A DNA stretch of 64,000 bases from Thermoleophilaceae bacterium (GTDB lineage Bacteria > Actinomycetota > Thermoleophilia > Solirubrobacterales > Thermoleophilaceae), in contig DASUWY010000040.1 in assembly GCA_036378175.1 (NCBI GenBank), positions 1-64,000 of the forward strand, given 5' to 3'. Made by a program: the position numbers and the translations under genes. The notes under the pieces were generated by a model. It was not told the origin of the DNA, did not search any database, and saw nothing but the letters and a program-made list of their open reading frames with translations. Shown piece by piece: positions 43,002 to 52,105 of this stretch (positions within the stretch are counted from its first letter, which is position 1; each line of letters begins with the position of its first letter).

Positions 43002-43694
43002 TCAGGCTTCGGCCAGTTCGAGGAAGCGGCCGCACAGGCCGCGCCCGAGCTCGTTCCACGCCGCGATCTCGCGCCACGTTCGCTCGCGCACTCCGCCCGC
43101 GTCGAGCGCCACCTCCCGCGCGTCGTCGCCATCGGCGCCGTCTTCGAGCCACTGCTCCACCGTCGCGGCGTCCACCTCGGCGTGGAACTGGATTCCCCAC
43201 GCGCGTTCGGCCACGCGGTAGGCCTGCGCGCATGCGGGGTTGACCGCGAGCACGCTCGCCCCCTCCGGAGGGGACACCGCATAGCTGTGCCACTGGAAGG
43301 CGGGAAAGCGGGCGGGCGCACCCGCCAGCACCGGATCGGCCGGTGCGGCGGGCGTGAGCTCCACGTCGTGCCACCCGATCTCCGGCCGCGCCATTGGGGC
43401 GACGTGCCAGCCGGCCGCGTTCGCGAGCATCTCCGCGCCGAGGCACACGCCGAGCGTGGGCACGCGGCGGTCGAGCAGCGAGGCCAGCCAGTCGCGCTCG
43501 TCGCGCAGCCAGGGATGCGTGTGCTCCTGGTCCACGTGCATCGAGCCGCCGAACACCAGCACCGCGTCTGCGTCCTGCGGCGGCGGAGTTTCCGCGGGCC
43601 GCCACTCCACTAGCTCGTGACCGCGCTCGCGCACGACTTCCCCGAACAGGCACGGCCCGCCGTCGTCCGAATGCACCGCCGCCACCACTCTCAC
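43002..43694 (-). CDS. Class I glutamine amidotransferase-like protein
   Basis: A 230-residue GATase1 domain protein. The nucleophile elbow is TLGVCLGAEML, and the His/Glu of the triad are in WGIQFHAEVDA. FGGSMHVDQEHTHPWLRDE near the oxyanion region is typical of stand-alone members related to GMP synthase N-domains and gamma-glutamyl-polyamine hydrolases. It hydrolyses glutamine-type amides; with no synthase partner nearby it could be a peptidase or lyase of unknown substrate. It is convergent with the flavoprotein gene and ends 10 bp from it; the GNAT gene follows 22 bp upstream. Confidence 0.87.
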   Translation of the reverse strand: MRVVAAVHSDDGGPCLFGEVVRERGHELVEWRPAETPPPQDADAVLVFGGSMHVDQEHTHPWLRDERDWLASLLDRRVPTLGVCLGAEMLANAAGWHVAPMARPEIGWHDVELTPAAPADPVLAGAPARFPAFQWHSYAVSPPEGASVLAVNPACAQAYRVAERAWGIQFHAEVDAATVEQWLEDGADGDDAREVALDAGGVRERTWREIAAWNELGRGLCGRFLELAEA

Positions 43695-43716
43695 GAGGGC
43701 GAGCGTAGCGGTGAGG

Positions 43717-44217
43717 TCAGCAGAGCCTCAGGTCGTAGTGCTGCAGCTCGACCTCGCGGCCCCACTCGCTCTGGGGCGCGCTGTCGCGCAGCACGAAGCC
43801 TGCCAAGCGGTACATGTGCGCTGCAGCTGTGAGTTCGCTGAAGGTCTCGAGCTCGAGCGTGCGGAAGCGCTCGCGCGCGTAGGCGAGCGCCTCCGCGAGC
43901 AGCTCCTTCCCGAGCCCCTGGCCCCTCGCGCGCCGCGCCACGAGGAACCAGCGCAGACGGCCGTGCGATCCGCCGGCGTGCGTGATCGCGATGCAGCCGG
44001 TGAGCCCCTCGGCGTCCTCTGTGAGCCACACGCGCCCGGCGTCGGGATCGGAGCTGAGCACCAGGGCGAAGTCCGCGACGCTGCGCGCAACGTACGCCTC
44101 GAACCTGTTGTCGAGCCCGTAACCCTCGGCGTACTCCACGCCATGAAGCGCTGCTACCGCGCCGACGTCACCCGGGCGGAGGTGGGAACGGATGCGGGTG
44201 GAGGCGCTGAGCTGCAT
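43717..44217 (-). CDS. GNAT-family N-acetyltransferase
   Basis: A 166-residue acyl-CoA-dependent acetyltransferase. The acetyl-CoA pyrophosphate loop is LVARRARGQGLGKELLAEAL (R-x-x-G-x-G), with the preceding beta-4 strand GRLRWFLVA and a C-terminal MYRLAGFVLRD segment typical of the fold. Substrate unknown; small amines or amino acids are common. It is divergent from the LysR gene with an AT-rich 80-bp control region between them, so it is a likely LysR target. The 22-bp gap to the amidotransferase suggests co-transcription. Confidence 0.9.
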   Translation of the reverse strand: MQLSASTRIRSHLRPGDVGAVAALHGVEYAEGYGLDNRFEAYVARSVADFALVLSSDPDAGRVWLTEDAEGLTGCIAITHAGGSHGRLRWFLVARRARGQGLGKELLAEALAYARERFRTLELETFSELTAAAHMYRLAGFVLRDSAPQSEWGREVELQHYDLRLC

Positions 44218-44241
44218 GGGATGAGTGTTCCGGCGGGCAAG

Positions 44242-44290
44242 TCATAAGTCAAAAACCAAGTTGTTAGCTGATTCATAAGTGATTATTATC
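44242..44290. promoter_or_regulatory. AT-rich LysR/GNAT control region with direct repeats
   Basis: TCATAAGT occurs twice (44242-44249 and 44273-44280), 31 bp apart, followed by a GTGATTATTAT tract reaching 44290. This short stretch is much more AT-rich than its surroundings. It lies between the divergent GNAT and LysR genes and is a candidate LysR site plus promoters. Confidence 0.6.
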
Positions 44291-44297
44291 GAGGCGA

Positions 44298-45188
44298 ATG
44301 GAGCTTCGCCAGCTGCGCTACCTCTCGGCCGTGGCACGGCACGGAAGCTTCACACTCGCCGCACAGGAGCTGCACGTGGCGCAGCCCGCGGTGTCACAGC
44401 AGGTGCGGCGGCTCGAGCAGGAGCTTGGCGTGGAGCTTCTCAGCAGAACCACGCGGCAGGTGCTCGTGACCGAGGCTGGCGAACTCGCGCTCGCCCGTGC
44501 CGGACGGATCCTCGCGGACGTAGACGCCCTCCGCGCCGAGATCGACGAGCTGCAGGGACTGCTGCGCGGCACCCTGGCGCTGGGCGTGATCCCCGCGGTC
44601 GGCGCGCTCGACCCTGCGCCGCTGCTAGCGCGCTTCCGCAGCCGCCACCCGGCCGTGGACATCCGGCTCATAGAGACCACGCTGGCCGACACGCTCGACC
44701 TCCTTCGCGCCGGCCGGCTCGACCTCTGCTTCGCGTTCTCACTACCGGATGCCGCCGGCGAGGGGATCGCGGGCGAGCAGCTCTTCGACGAGGAGCTGGC
44801 AGCGATGGTGGCGCCCGGCCACCGGCTCGCCGGGCGCCGCAGGGTGAGCGTGGCCGCGCTCGCGGACGAGCCGCTGGTTGCGCCTATCACCGGGGCGTCA
44901 CTCCGGCAGGCACTCGACGACGCTCTGGCCGCCGCCGGAGCGTCCCTCCACGTGGCCTACGAGAGCAACGAGGCGTCGAGCGTGCGGGCGCTCACCGCGC
45001 AGGGCCTCGGCGTGTCGGTGCTGCCGCGCTCGTTCGCTTCCACCGCGGGCCCGAAGCTCGTGGCGATCCCGATCGTCCCGAAGCTGCCGCGCATCCCGGT
45101 GTCGGTGCTCTACCGCGAGGGGCGCAGGCGTCCGCCCGCGGTGGAGGCGTTCCTCACGGGCGTACGCGAGGAGCTCTCTGCGAGGTGA
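44298..45188 (+). CDS. LysR-family transcriptional regulator
   Basis: A 296-residue LTTR. The N-terminal winged HTH is MELRQLRYLSAVARHGSFTL, then AAQELHVAQPAVSQQVRRLEQELGVELL and a linker helix (residues ~58-85). The C-terminal two-lobed co-inducer domain starts GTLALGVIPAVGALDPAPLL and includes GEQLFDEELAAMVAPGH. It probably autoregulates and controls the divergent GNAT gene from the AT-rich region just upstream. The co-inducer is unknown. The 3' end overlaps the convergent metallopeptidase-like gene by 35 bp. Confidence 0.94.
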   Translation: MELRQLRYLSAVARHGSFTLAAQELHVAQPAVSQQVRRLEQELGVELLSRTTRQVLVTEAGELALARAGRILADVDALRAEIDELQGLLRGTLALGVIPAVGALDPAPLLARFRSRHPAVDIRLIETTLADTLDLLRAGRLDLCFAFSLPDAAGEGIAGEQLFDEELAAMVAPGHRLAGRRRVSVAALADEPLVAPITGASLRQALDDALAAAGASLHVAYESNEASSVRALTAQGLGVSVLPRSFASTAGPKLVAIPIVPKLPRIPVSVLYREGRRRPPAVEAFLTGVREELSAR

Positions 45189-46440
45189 GCGGCGGGGCCG
45201 CCCGGAGCGCGAGCTGCTGAGCGGACGCCACGCTGGGCGCGAGCGCGAGCACGGTGGTGCCGCCCTGCGTGCTCACCGCCGCCGCGCTGCCGGGAAGCGC
45301 CCACACGTTGCGGCCGCGCGCGCGGCCGCCGAGTCCCTTGGAGACGTATGCGCTCACGCCCGCCGCGAGCGTTTGAGCGTCGCGGCCGGGCGCGGTGCGC
45401 CATGCCGCCACGAGCGCGTCGCGCTGCCGGCACGGGCCGGCGCACCTCGGATCCGGCAGGGCACCGAGACGCCAGAGCTGGTAGCCCCCGCCGCGCCATG
45501 TGGCCGCCGCGGTCGCCGCCCGATCGCCGGGCAGCCCCCGCTGGATCAGCTCTCGCGTGTCGAACTCCCCGAGCGTCCCGCCGAGGACCGGCCGCCACGC
45601 GCGCGGGAGCAGCGGCCGCACACGCAGCCGCACCGGGAGCGGCTTCACGTTCTGCGCGTACAGAAGCGGGTGCAGAATCTGCGCGGTGGACACCGGCGGG
45701 TGAAAGCGGAACGCGAAGTTCACGAGCGTCCAGCCGCGGCCGTAGCGGAAGAGGGTGTCCACGAACCGCTGTCCCTCGATGTACGGGAACTCGAGCGTGG
45801 CGAGGATGTAGGGCGGCAGGCGTGGCCCGGTCGCGCTCGAGCTTGCGAACAGCACTCCCAGAAGGTTCGACCCCGTCATGTACTTGGTCGCGTAGCGCGT
45901 CATGACCGACGTGGCGTCGCCCTCCACGAGGGCGCTGTAGGCGGTGGCCCCGTCACCCATGCCCGGCGCCTGATCGCGGATGCCGAAGCGCTGGTCGTCA
46001 AGCGCGTGCGTGAGCTCGTGCGCGAGTGTGATCTCGCCGATCGCCGCGTCGGTCGCGCCGGCGTCCCTCACGAGCGCCAGGCGTTTCGTGGCCGGGTCGT
46101 AGAAGCCGGCCACCTGATCGGAGAACACCTCGCCCTGGATCGCGCGGAGGTTCGACTGCGGCGGAATCAGGCCGAGCAGCTTGAGCAGCTCGTCGTTCGC
46201 TGCCTGCGTGGCCGGCGGGACCTGCTTGTCGAGCTCCGCGAGGCCCTGGCGCCTCACCTCCGCACCGCTCACGAGCACCGGCAGCGGCCGGTGCGTGAAC
46301 TGCACGCCACGAATCTTCTCCACACGCTGCTCGATCACGAGCAGCTTGCTCTCGAGCGCCGCAAGCGTGGCGCCCGCGGTGCTGCCGCTGCGCGTGCTGT
46401 GGCGCCCGCCGAGGGCGAGCGAGCCCACGACGAGCGCCAC
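45154..46440 (-). CDS. Membrane-anchored protein with HExxH metallopeptidase-like motif
   Basis: About 428 residues. EITLAHELTHALDDQRFG contains HELTH, the zinc-binding HExxH of gluzincin-type peptidases, with a possible third ligand Glu in ALVEGDATSV ~30-35 residues downstream. A short hydrophobic start (ALVVGSLALGG) suggests a membrane anchor or signal; in-frame codons upstream of the GTG add more hydrophobic residues but have no ATG/GTG/TTG, so the true start may be a rare codon near 46461. I do not recognise a named family. It follows an SDR gene by 54 bp and overlaps the LysR 3' end. Confidence 0.75.
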   Translation of the reverse strand: MALVVGSLALGGRHSTRSGSTAGATLAALESKLLVIEQRVEKIRGVQFTHRPLPVLVSGAEVRRQGLAELDKQVPPATQAANDELLKLLGLIPPQSNLRAIQGEVFSDQVAGFYDPATKRLALVRDAGATDAAIGEITLAHELTHALDDQRFGIRDQAPGMGDGATAYSALVEGDATSVMTRYATKYMTGSNLLGVLFASSSATGPRLPPYILATLEFPYIEGQRFVDTLFRYGRGWTLVNFAFRFHPPVSTAQILHPLLYAQNVKPLPVRLRVRPLLPRAWRPVLGGTLGEFDTRELIQRGLPGDRAATAAATWRGGGYQLWRLGALPDPRCAGPCRQRDALVAAWRTAPGRDAQTLAAGVSAYVSKGLGGRARGRNVWALPGSAAAVSTQGGTTVLALAPSVASAQQLALRAAPPLTSQRAPRVRP

Positions 46441-46494
46441 GCCTAGCGCGGCGATTACGGCCAGAAGGGTGCGATTAACGGACGTCGCCGCGGT

Positions 46495-47322
46495 TCACCC
46501 TGTCATGCCGCCGAACTGTCCGCCGGTCACGTGAAGCACCTGACCGTGAATGTAGTTCGCCCACGGCGTGCACAGGATGAAAATGCCGCCCGCCGCCTCC
46601 TGCGGCGTGGCCGCGCGGCCGAGCGGGATGATCGCGGACGCCATCTGGCGCATCTGCTCCGGGATGCCGAGCTGGATCTGCTGGCCGCCGCGCTCGATCT
46701 GCTCGGCGCCCTCCTTGGCGGCGGTGAGGCGCGTCTCCACGAAGCCGAAGGCCACCGCGTTCACGTTGATCTTGAACTGGCCCCACTCCTTGGCGAGCGT
46801 CTTCGTCAGGCCAACGAGCCCGGATTTGGCCGCCGAGTAGTTCGCCTGGCCGGCGTTGCCCATCGTGCCGGAGATCGAGCTGACGTTCACGATCTTGCGG
46901 AACACCTCCTCGCCCGCCTCCTTCTCCTTCTTCGCCTGCTCGCGCAGATAGGGCGCGGCGGCGCGCGCGATGCGGAACGGCACGACCGTGTGGATGTCGA
47001 GCATCGCCTGGAACTGCTCGTCGCTCATCTTGTGAACCACGCCGTCCCAGGTGTAGCCCGCGTTGTTCACGAGGATGTCGATCTGACCGAAGTCGTCGAG
47101 GGCCTTCCTCACGAGCTCGTCGGGCGTGCCGGGCTTGGTGAGGTCGCCCGCGAAGACGGTGGTCTCGCCCTGGATCTCGCCCGCCGCCTGCTCCGCCACG
47201 TCGCCGTCGAGGTCGTTGATCAGCACCTTCGCGCCGTGCTCGGCGAGCAGCTCCGCGGTGGCCCTTCCGATGCCGCGCGCCGACCCGGTGACGATCGCGG
47301 CCTTTCCGTCAAGTATTCCCAC
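46495..47322 (-). CDS. SDR-family 3-oxoacyl-ACP reductase-like enzyme
   Basis: About 275 residues from GTG 47322, preceded by AAGGAGAAG. The cofactor motif is AAIVTGSARGIGRATAELLAEHG, then NNAGYTW and the catalytic Ser-Tyr-Lys in VNVSSISGTMGNAGQANYSAAK. This is FabG-like and intact. It is longer than FabG (245) owing to a charged insert (REQAKKEKEAGEEVF) and a Gln-rich segment before the C-terminus. The role is NAD(P)H-dependent reduction of a beta-ketoacyl or related ketone. It is divergent from cydA, 63 bp apart; the longer upstream frame is spurious. Confidence 0.9.
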   Translation of the reverse strand: MGILDGKAAIVTGSARGIGRATAELLAEHGAKVLINDLDGDVAEQAAGEIQGETTVFAGDLTKPGTPDELVRKALDDFGQIDILVNNAGYTWDGVVHKMSDEQFQAMLDIHTVVPFRIARAAAPYLREQAKKEKEAGEEVFRKIVNVSSISGTMGNAGQANYSAAKSGLVGLTKTLAKEWGQFKINVNAVAFGFVETRLTAAKEGAEQIERGGQQIQLGIPEQMRQMASAIIPLGRAATPQEAAGGIFILCTPWANYIHGQVLHVTGGQFGGMTG

Positions 47323-47385
47323 TGGCGTCTTCTCCTTGTTAAGCCGGAATTCGCAGGCGCGGATGATGACGTAGGCTGCCGGGGC

Positions 47386-48801
47386 GTGAGCAGTCACGTG
47401 ACGGTGGACCGTCTGCAGTTCTCGCTGACGGTCACGTTCCACTACCTGTTTCCCATCCTCACGATGGGCCTCGCCCTGATGATGGCGTGGCTCAAGACGG
47501 TCTCGTACCTGGGGCGCGAGGACCACCGCTTCCCGCTGCTGCGCAAGACGGACGAGGAGCGCGCGCACTACGAGGTAGCGGCCGTGTTCTGGGCGAAGAT
47601 CTTCGCGGTGAACTTCGCGGTGGGGGTCGTGACCGGCATCCCGCTCGAGTTCCAGTTCGGCACCAACTGGGCGAAGTTCTCGAACTACGCGGGGGGCGTG
47701 ATCGGCCAGACGCTCGCGATGGAGGGCGTGTTCGCCTTCTTCGCCGAGTCGGTGTTCCTCGGCATCTTCCTCGCGGGACGTGGCAGGGTGAGCGCGCGCG
47801 TGCACTGGATCTCGGCGCTGTTCGTTTTCGCGGGGTCCTGGCTGTCGGGCTTCTTCATCATCGCCACCAACGCGTGGATGCAGCACCCGGTTGCGTATTC
47901 GGGCCACGGGAAGGCGGTTCAGCTCGACTCGTTCTGGGGCCTCCTCACCAACCCGTGGGTGGGCTGGCAGTACGCGCACAACATGAGCGGCGCCGCGATC
48001 ACCGGCGCTTTCGTGCTCGCAGCGATGGGGGCCTACTTCCTGCTGCTCGGCAAGCACATCGAGTTCGCGAAGATCAGCGTGCGCGTGGGCGTGGTGGCGG
48101 CGCTGATCTTCTGCGTGCTGCAGATCTTCCCCACCGGCGACCGCGCGGCCCACAACACAGCGCACATGCAGCCGTCGAGCTTCGCGGCGATGGAGGGCCT
48201 GTTCAAGACCGAGAAGGGCGCGCCGCTCGTGATCATCGGCAACCCGAACACCGAGCAGCGCCGGCTCGACTCCACGATCGCGATGCCGCACTTCCTCTCG
48301 TTCCTCACGTCGAGGAACTGGAACGAGGAGCTGAAGGGTCTCGACCGGATCCCCACCGACCAGTGGCCGGACTCGGTGCCGCTCGTGTACTACGCGTACC
48401 ACATCATGGTGGGGCTCGGAACGATCCTGGTGGCGATCGCGGGCCTCGGCGTGCTGCTGCTCTGGCGCGGGAAGCTGTACGAGAACAAGCCGATGCTGTG
48501 GGCGCTGATGCTCGCCTTCCCGTTCACCTACATCGCCAACATCGCGGGCTGGGTGACCGCCGAGGCGGGCAGGCAGCCGTGGGTGATCTTCGGGCTGCTC
48601 AGAACGAAGAACGCGGCATCGCCCGCCAGCTCGGTGCCGGCGGGCACGGGCATCTTCACCCTGCTCGGCTTCGCCGGCCTCTACCTGTTCGTGGGCATCC
48701 TGTTCCTGATGCTGATCGTGCGCATCGTGAGCCGCGGGCCCGAGGACCCGGAGATACCCACGAGCAGCGCGGCCGCGGCCGCGGGCGCGGTGGCGGCGTA
48801 A
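47386..48801 (+). CDS. cydA: Cytochrome bd oxidase subunit I
   Basis: A 471-residue quinol oxidase subunit with nine helices. His19 (TFHYLFPILTM) is the heme b595 ligand, the second heme ligand His is in GWQYAHNMSGAAITGAF, and GVVTGIPLEFQFGTNW and GWVTAEAGRQPWV are hallmark CydA motifs. The periplasmic Q-loop is short, as in actinobacterial bd enzymes, compared with the long loop of E. coli. It reduces O2 at high affinity without pumping protons. The start is GTG 47386; the long frame before it is a shadow of the SDR gene. cydB starts 3 bp after its stop. No cydCD is in view. Confidence 0.96.
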   Translation: MSSHVTVDRLQFSLTVTFHYLFPILTMGLALMMAWLKTVSYLGREDHRFPLLRKTDEERAHYEVAAVFWAKIFAVNFAVGVVTGIPLEFQFGTNWAKFSNYAGGVIGQTLAMEGVFAFFAESVFLGIFLAGRGRVSARVHWISALFVFAGSWLSGFFIIATNAWMQHPVAYSGHGKAVQLDSFWGLLTNPWVGWQYAHNMSGAAITGAFVLAAMGAYFLLLGKHIEFAKISVRVGVVAALIFCVLQIFPTGDRAAHNTAHMQPSSFAAMEGLFKTEKGAPLVIIGNPNTEQRRLDSTIAMPHFLSFLTSRNWNEELKGLDRIPTDQWPDSVPLVYYAYHIMVGLGTILVAIAGLGVLLLWRGKLYENKPMLWALMLAFPFTYIANIAGWVTAEAGRQPWVIFGLLRTKNAASPASSVPAGTGIFTLLGFAGLYLFVGILFLMLIVRIVSRGPEDPEIPTSSAAAAAGAVAA

Positions 48802-48803
48802 GC

Positions 48804-49835
48804 ATGGCCACCGCCTGGTTCTGCTTCCTCGCCGTGATGATCACGCTGTACGTGGTCCTCGACGGCTTCGACCTCGGAGTGGGGGCGCTCCACCTGTGGG
48901 CCGCGAAAACGCCGGAGGAGCGCGAGCAGACCACGGCGGCAATCGGTCCCGTGTGGAACGGAAACGAGGTGTGGCTGATCGCGGGAGGCGGCGTGCTCTT
49001 CCTCGCGTTCCCCAAGGCGTACGCGAGCGCGTTCAGCGGCCTCTACTTCGGGCTCATCATCGTGCTGTGGCTGCTCGTGGGCCGCGGCCTCGCGCTCGAG
49101 CTCCGGCACCAGATCGAAAACCCGCTGTGGGCATCCGCGTGCGACGCGGTGTTCTCCCTCGCCTCCGCCGCGCTGGCGCTCGTCTTCGGCGTGGCGCTCG
49201 GCAACGTGGTCCGGGGCGTGCCGCTGCAGCCGGACGGTTACTTCTCGCTGCCGCTCTTCAACATCCTCAACTGGTACGCGCTGCTCATCGGCGTGTTCGG
49301 ACTCGTGGTGCTGAGCGCGCACGGCGCGAACTTCCTCAGCTGGCGAGGCCAGGGCCCGCTTGCCGAGCGGGCGCATCTTGCGGCGCGAAGGATCGGCTGG
49401 CTCGAGGCGGTCCTGTTCGTGGCGTTGATCTGGCCGACGTACCACGTGCGCAACGAGATGCTCACGAACCTCACCGACCACCCGTGGCGCCTGATCTTCC
49501 CGGCGCTCGCGGTCGGGTCGCTGATCGCGATGTTCGTGATGCAGCGCGCCCGGCGCTGGCTCGCCGCGTTCGTGGCGTCCTCGCTCTTCATCGTGGGCCT
49601 GCTCACGACGATGGCCGCGGGGCTTTATCCCAACCTGCTTCCGGCGCACGACAACCACCCCTACGGCCTCACCGTGCACAACGCGGCCACCGGCCATCAC
49701 GCCCTGGTTACGGCGATCGTGTGGTGGCCGCTTGGCATGGCGCTGGCTGCGGTGTACTTCGTGTTCGCGTACCGGATGTTCTTCAGGACCGAGAAGGCGC
49801 CCGAAATGGGTACGGTCGCGATGCCCGACCAATAG
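48804..49835 (+). CDS. cydB: Cytochrome bd oxidase subunit II
   Basis: A 343-residue eight-helix subunit. Family marks are LDGFDLGVGALHLW, IGPVWNGNEVWLIAGGGVLFLAFP, FSGLYFGLIIVLWLLVGRGLALELRHQ and HGANFLSW. CydB supports the heme arrangement of CydA and is required for assembly. The ATG at 48804 lies 3 bp after the cydA stop, so they are one transcript; the longer overlapping frame is artefactual. A small CydX-type subunit is not evident downstream, where a regulatory protein gene begins after 56 bp. Confidence 0.96.
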   Translation: MATAWFCFLAVMITLYVVLDGFDLGVGALHLWAAKTPEEREQTTAAIGPVWNGNEVWLIAGGGVLFLAFPKAYASAFSGLYFGLIIVLWLLVGRGLALELRHQIENPLWASACDAVFSLASAALALVFGVALGNVVRGVPLQPDGYFSLPLFNILNWYALLIGVFGLVVLSAHGANFLSWRGQGPLAERAHLAARRIGWLEAVLFVALIWPTYHVRNEMLTNLTDHPWRLIFPALAVGSLIAMFVMQRARRWLAAFVASSLFIVGLLTTMAAGLYPNLLPAHDNHPYGLTVHNAATGHHALVTAIVWWPLGMALAAVYFVFAYRMFFRTEKAPEMGTVAMPDQ

Positions 49836-49891
49836 TCCCGACGCGCCATCTTTCAGTCAAGAAGAGGGCCTGAGATGTCGATCAATGACAC

Positions 49892-52105
49892 ATGGCCGGA
49901 AGGGCAAGGGCACGGACGCCCCTACTCGGGTTCGTCGGCGAGCTTTTTTCTCGCCATGGACAGCCGCATCAGGGCGCAGACATCGAGACCGCGCGCAAGC
50001 TCGTGGGCATGCTGTGGGGGCTCAGTGCGGTGCTTGCGGCGGCCTTCCTCGCCTTTGCGCCGCCGGACATGTCGCTGGGCGACGCCGGCTGGCCCGCGGC
50101 GATCCTGATACTCGCGCTGTCGGTGGCCGGCGCGCGCTGGGTGTTCGACAGCGAGTTCGGCTTCGGCGAGCTGCTCATGATCAGCTACCTCGGGCTCGCG
50201 CAGACGGCGCTGCTTCAGTGGCTTGCGGGCGGGGCGGCGCCCTACCGCGCGCTGTTCCTGCTGTGGCTCGGGTCGGGCGTGGGCGTGCACAACGCGCGCC
50301 GCGGGGCGCTGTTCATCCCCGCGGTTGTGGGCTTTGGATCGCTGCCGCTGCTCTACAGCGAGGCCCCGCACATCGCTGCCGGGATCGCCACCGACGCGAT
50401 GCTGTGGGTGGCCATCGGCCTCGCGCTGCTCTTCCTCATCGAGCGGGTGCGCACGCAGCGCGCCGCGATGATGAGCATCGAGCGCGACGCCCGCGAGCGC
50501 GCGGAGGAGGCGGTGAAGAAGGTGCGCGGCCTCGAGGCTGTGGCCGACGCCGCGCTGGCTCACCTGCCGTTCGACGAGTTGCTGTCAGAGCTGCTCGCGC
50601 GCGTGAGCCGGGTGCTCGAGGTGGAGCACGCCGCGATCCTTCTGAAGGACGAGGAGCGCGAGTGCCTCACCGTGAGTGCCGCGCGCGGGCCCGCCGCGGA
50701 GATGGCGCAGTCGCGCCGCGTGCCGCTGGGCGCCGGAATCGCGGGACAGGTGGCTGCCGAGAAGCGCCCGGTGTTCGTGGAGGTGGGTGGCGCGGATCCG
50801 GTGCCTGCTTCGGTGGTCTGGCAGGACCGCGTGCGCTCGGTGCTCGCGGTGCCGCTGCTCGTGGAAGCGGCGCGGGTGATCGGCGTGCTCCAGGTGGGCA
50901 CGAGCGAGGGGCGCACCTTCTCGGACAACGACATCCAGCTTCTCCAACTCGCGGCGGACCGCCTGGCCGTGGCGATCGACCGCGCCCGCCTCAACGAGCA
51001 GGCGCACCACATCGCGGCCACGCTTCAGCGCAGCCTGCTGCCCAGCAGCACGCCCGAGGTGCCGGGGCTCGAGCTCGCCACGCGCTACCAGCCGGGCGCC
51101 GACGGCACGCAGGTGGGCGGCGACCTCTACGACGTGGTGCCCTACAGCGACGGTCGCGTGGGCCTCGCGATCGGCGACGTTGTGGGCCGCGGCATCGAGG
51201 CGGCCTCGCTGATGGGGCAGATCCGCAACTCCCTCCGCGCCTACGCGATGGAGGACGACCGGCCGGACCACGTGGTGGAGCGCCTCAATCTCCTGATGCA
51301 CCACTGGCAGCAGGACCGCATCGCCACGCTCAGCTACCTCGTGCTCGACCCGCGCGACGGCCACCTGGTGTTCGCCACGGCCGGCCACCTGCCGCCGCTG
51401 GTGCTCGGCCCGGACGGCAATGCAACGTATTTGGAGGGCGGGGAGTTCGTGCCTCTCGGGGTGCTGCCGTTCGGCGGCTACACGGCGGGCGAGGCGTTGG
51501 TGAAGCCCGGTTCCACCGTGCTGCTCTACACGGACGGCCTGGTGGAGGAGCGCGGCATGTCGATCGACGACGGACTGGAGCGGCTGCGCGAGGCGATAGA
51601 GCGCGCGCCCGCGGATCCGGACGCGATGTGCGACTTCCTGCTGCGCGAGGTGCCGCCGAACGGCGCCGCGGGTGACGACGTGGCGGTGCTCGCCACGCGC
51701 CTCGTGCCCGTGGACCTCACCACCCTTCACCTCAAGCTGCCGGCCGAGCCGGAGTCGCTCGCGCTGATGCGGCGCTCGCTCGAGCGCTGGCTCGGCGCGA
51801 TCGGGGTGCCGGAGGACCTCGCCTACGAGTTGAAGGTGGCGTGCGGCGAGGCCTGCATGAACGCCGTCGAGCACGCGTATCCGCCCGGCGACGCGCTGTT
51901 CGAGGTGCGGGCGCTCAACCTCGGCGCCAACGTGGAGATCGTGGTGCGCGACTTCGGCTTCTGGCGCCCGCCGCGCGCGGGCAGCGATCGCGGCCGCGGT
52001 CTCGAGCTGATGAAGCGGCTCACCGACTCGATGAAGGTGGTGCCCGGGTCCGAGGGCACGACCGTGCACCTGCTGAAGACCGTTCGGAAGGCGGCACTCG
52101 TATGA
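49892..52105 (+). CDS. Membrane-anchored SpoIIE phosphatase with GAF and anti-sigma kinase domains
   Basis: A 737-residue partner-switch protein. Order: ~6 helices (residues ~35-190), a short coiled coil (ERDARERAEEAVKKVRGLE), a GAF domain (~200-350), a SpoIIE/PP2C phosphatase (~365-600, GGDLYDVVPYSDGRVGLAIGD and GAAGDDVAVLA as metal sites) and a C-terminal HATPase_c domain of the RsbW anti-sigma type (ACGEACMNAVEHAYPPGD, VVRDFGFW, GRGLELMKRL). Both opposing activities on an anti-sigma antagonist, phosphorylation and dephosphorylation, are thus in one protein. The STAS partner follows with a 4-bp overlap. Another ATG at 49875, in a different frame, has the better ribosome site, so the N-terminus is uncertain. 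Confidence 0.92.
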   Translation: MAGRARARTPLLGFVGELFSRHGQPHQGADIETARKLVGMLWGLSAVLAAAFLAFAPPDMSLGDAGWPAAILILALSVAGARWVFDSEFGFGELLMISYLGLAQTALLQWLAGGAAPYRALFLLWLGSGVGVHNARRGALFIPAVVGFGSLPLLYSEAPHIAAGIATDAMLWVAIGLALLFLIERVRTQRAAMMSIERDARERAEEAVKKVRGLEAVADAALAHLPFDELLSELLARVSRVLEVEHAAILLKDEERECLTVSAARGPAAEMAQSRRVPLGAGIAGQVAAEKRPVFVEVGGADPVPASVVWQDRVRSVLAVPLLVEAARVIGVLQVGTSEGRTFSDNDIQLLQLAADRLAVAIDRARLNEQAHHIAATLQRSLLPSSTPEVPGLELATRYQPGADGTQVGGDLYDVVPYSDGRVGLAIGDVVGRGIEAASLMGQIRNSLRAYAMEDDRPDHVVERLNLLMHHWQQDRIATLSYLVLDPRDGHLVFATAGHLPPLVLGPDGNATYLEGGEFVPLGVLPFGGYTAGEALVKPGSTVLLYTDGLVEERGMSIDDGLERLREAIERAPADPDAMCDFLLREVPPNGAAGDDVAVLATRLVPVDLTTLHLKLPAEPESLALMRRSLERWLGAIGVPEDLAYELKVACGEACMNAVEHAYPPGDALFEVRALNLGANVEIVVRDFGFWRPPRAGSDRGRGLELMKRLTDSMKVVPGSEGTTVHLLKTVRKAALV

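Noticed and set aside
46531-47385. N-terminal extension of cydA across the SDR gene
   Set aside because: The residues are antisense to the intact FabG-like gene, and the CydA family starts at 47386, where His19 falls in the expected place.
49875-50108. 77-codon frame with good ribosome site before the SpoIIE protein
   Set aside because: Its sequence soon becomes Arg/Ser-rich and overlaps the helices of the main protein; more likely a leader or an indication of a start ambiguity than a gene.
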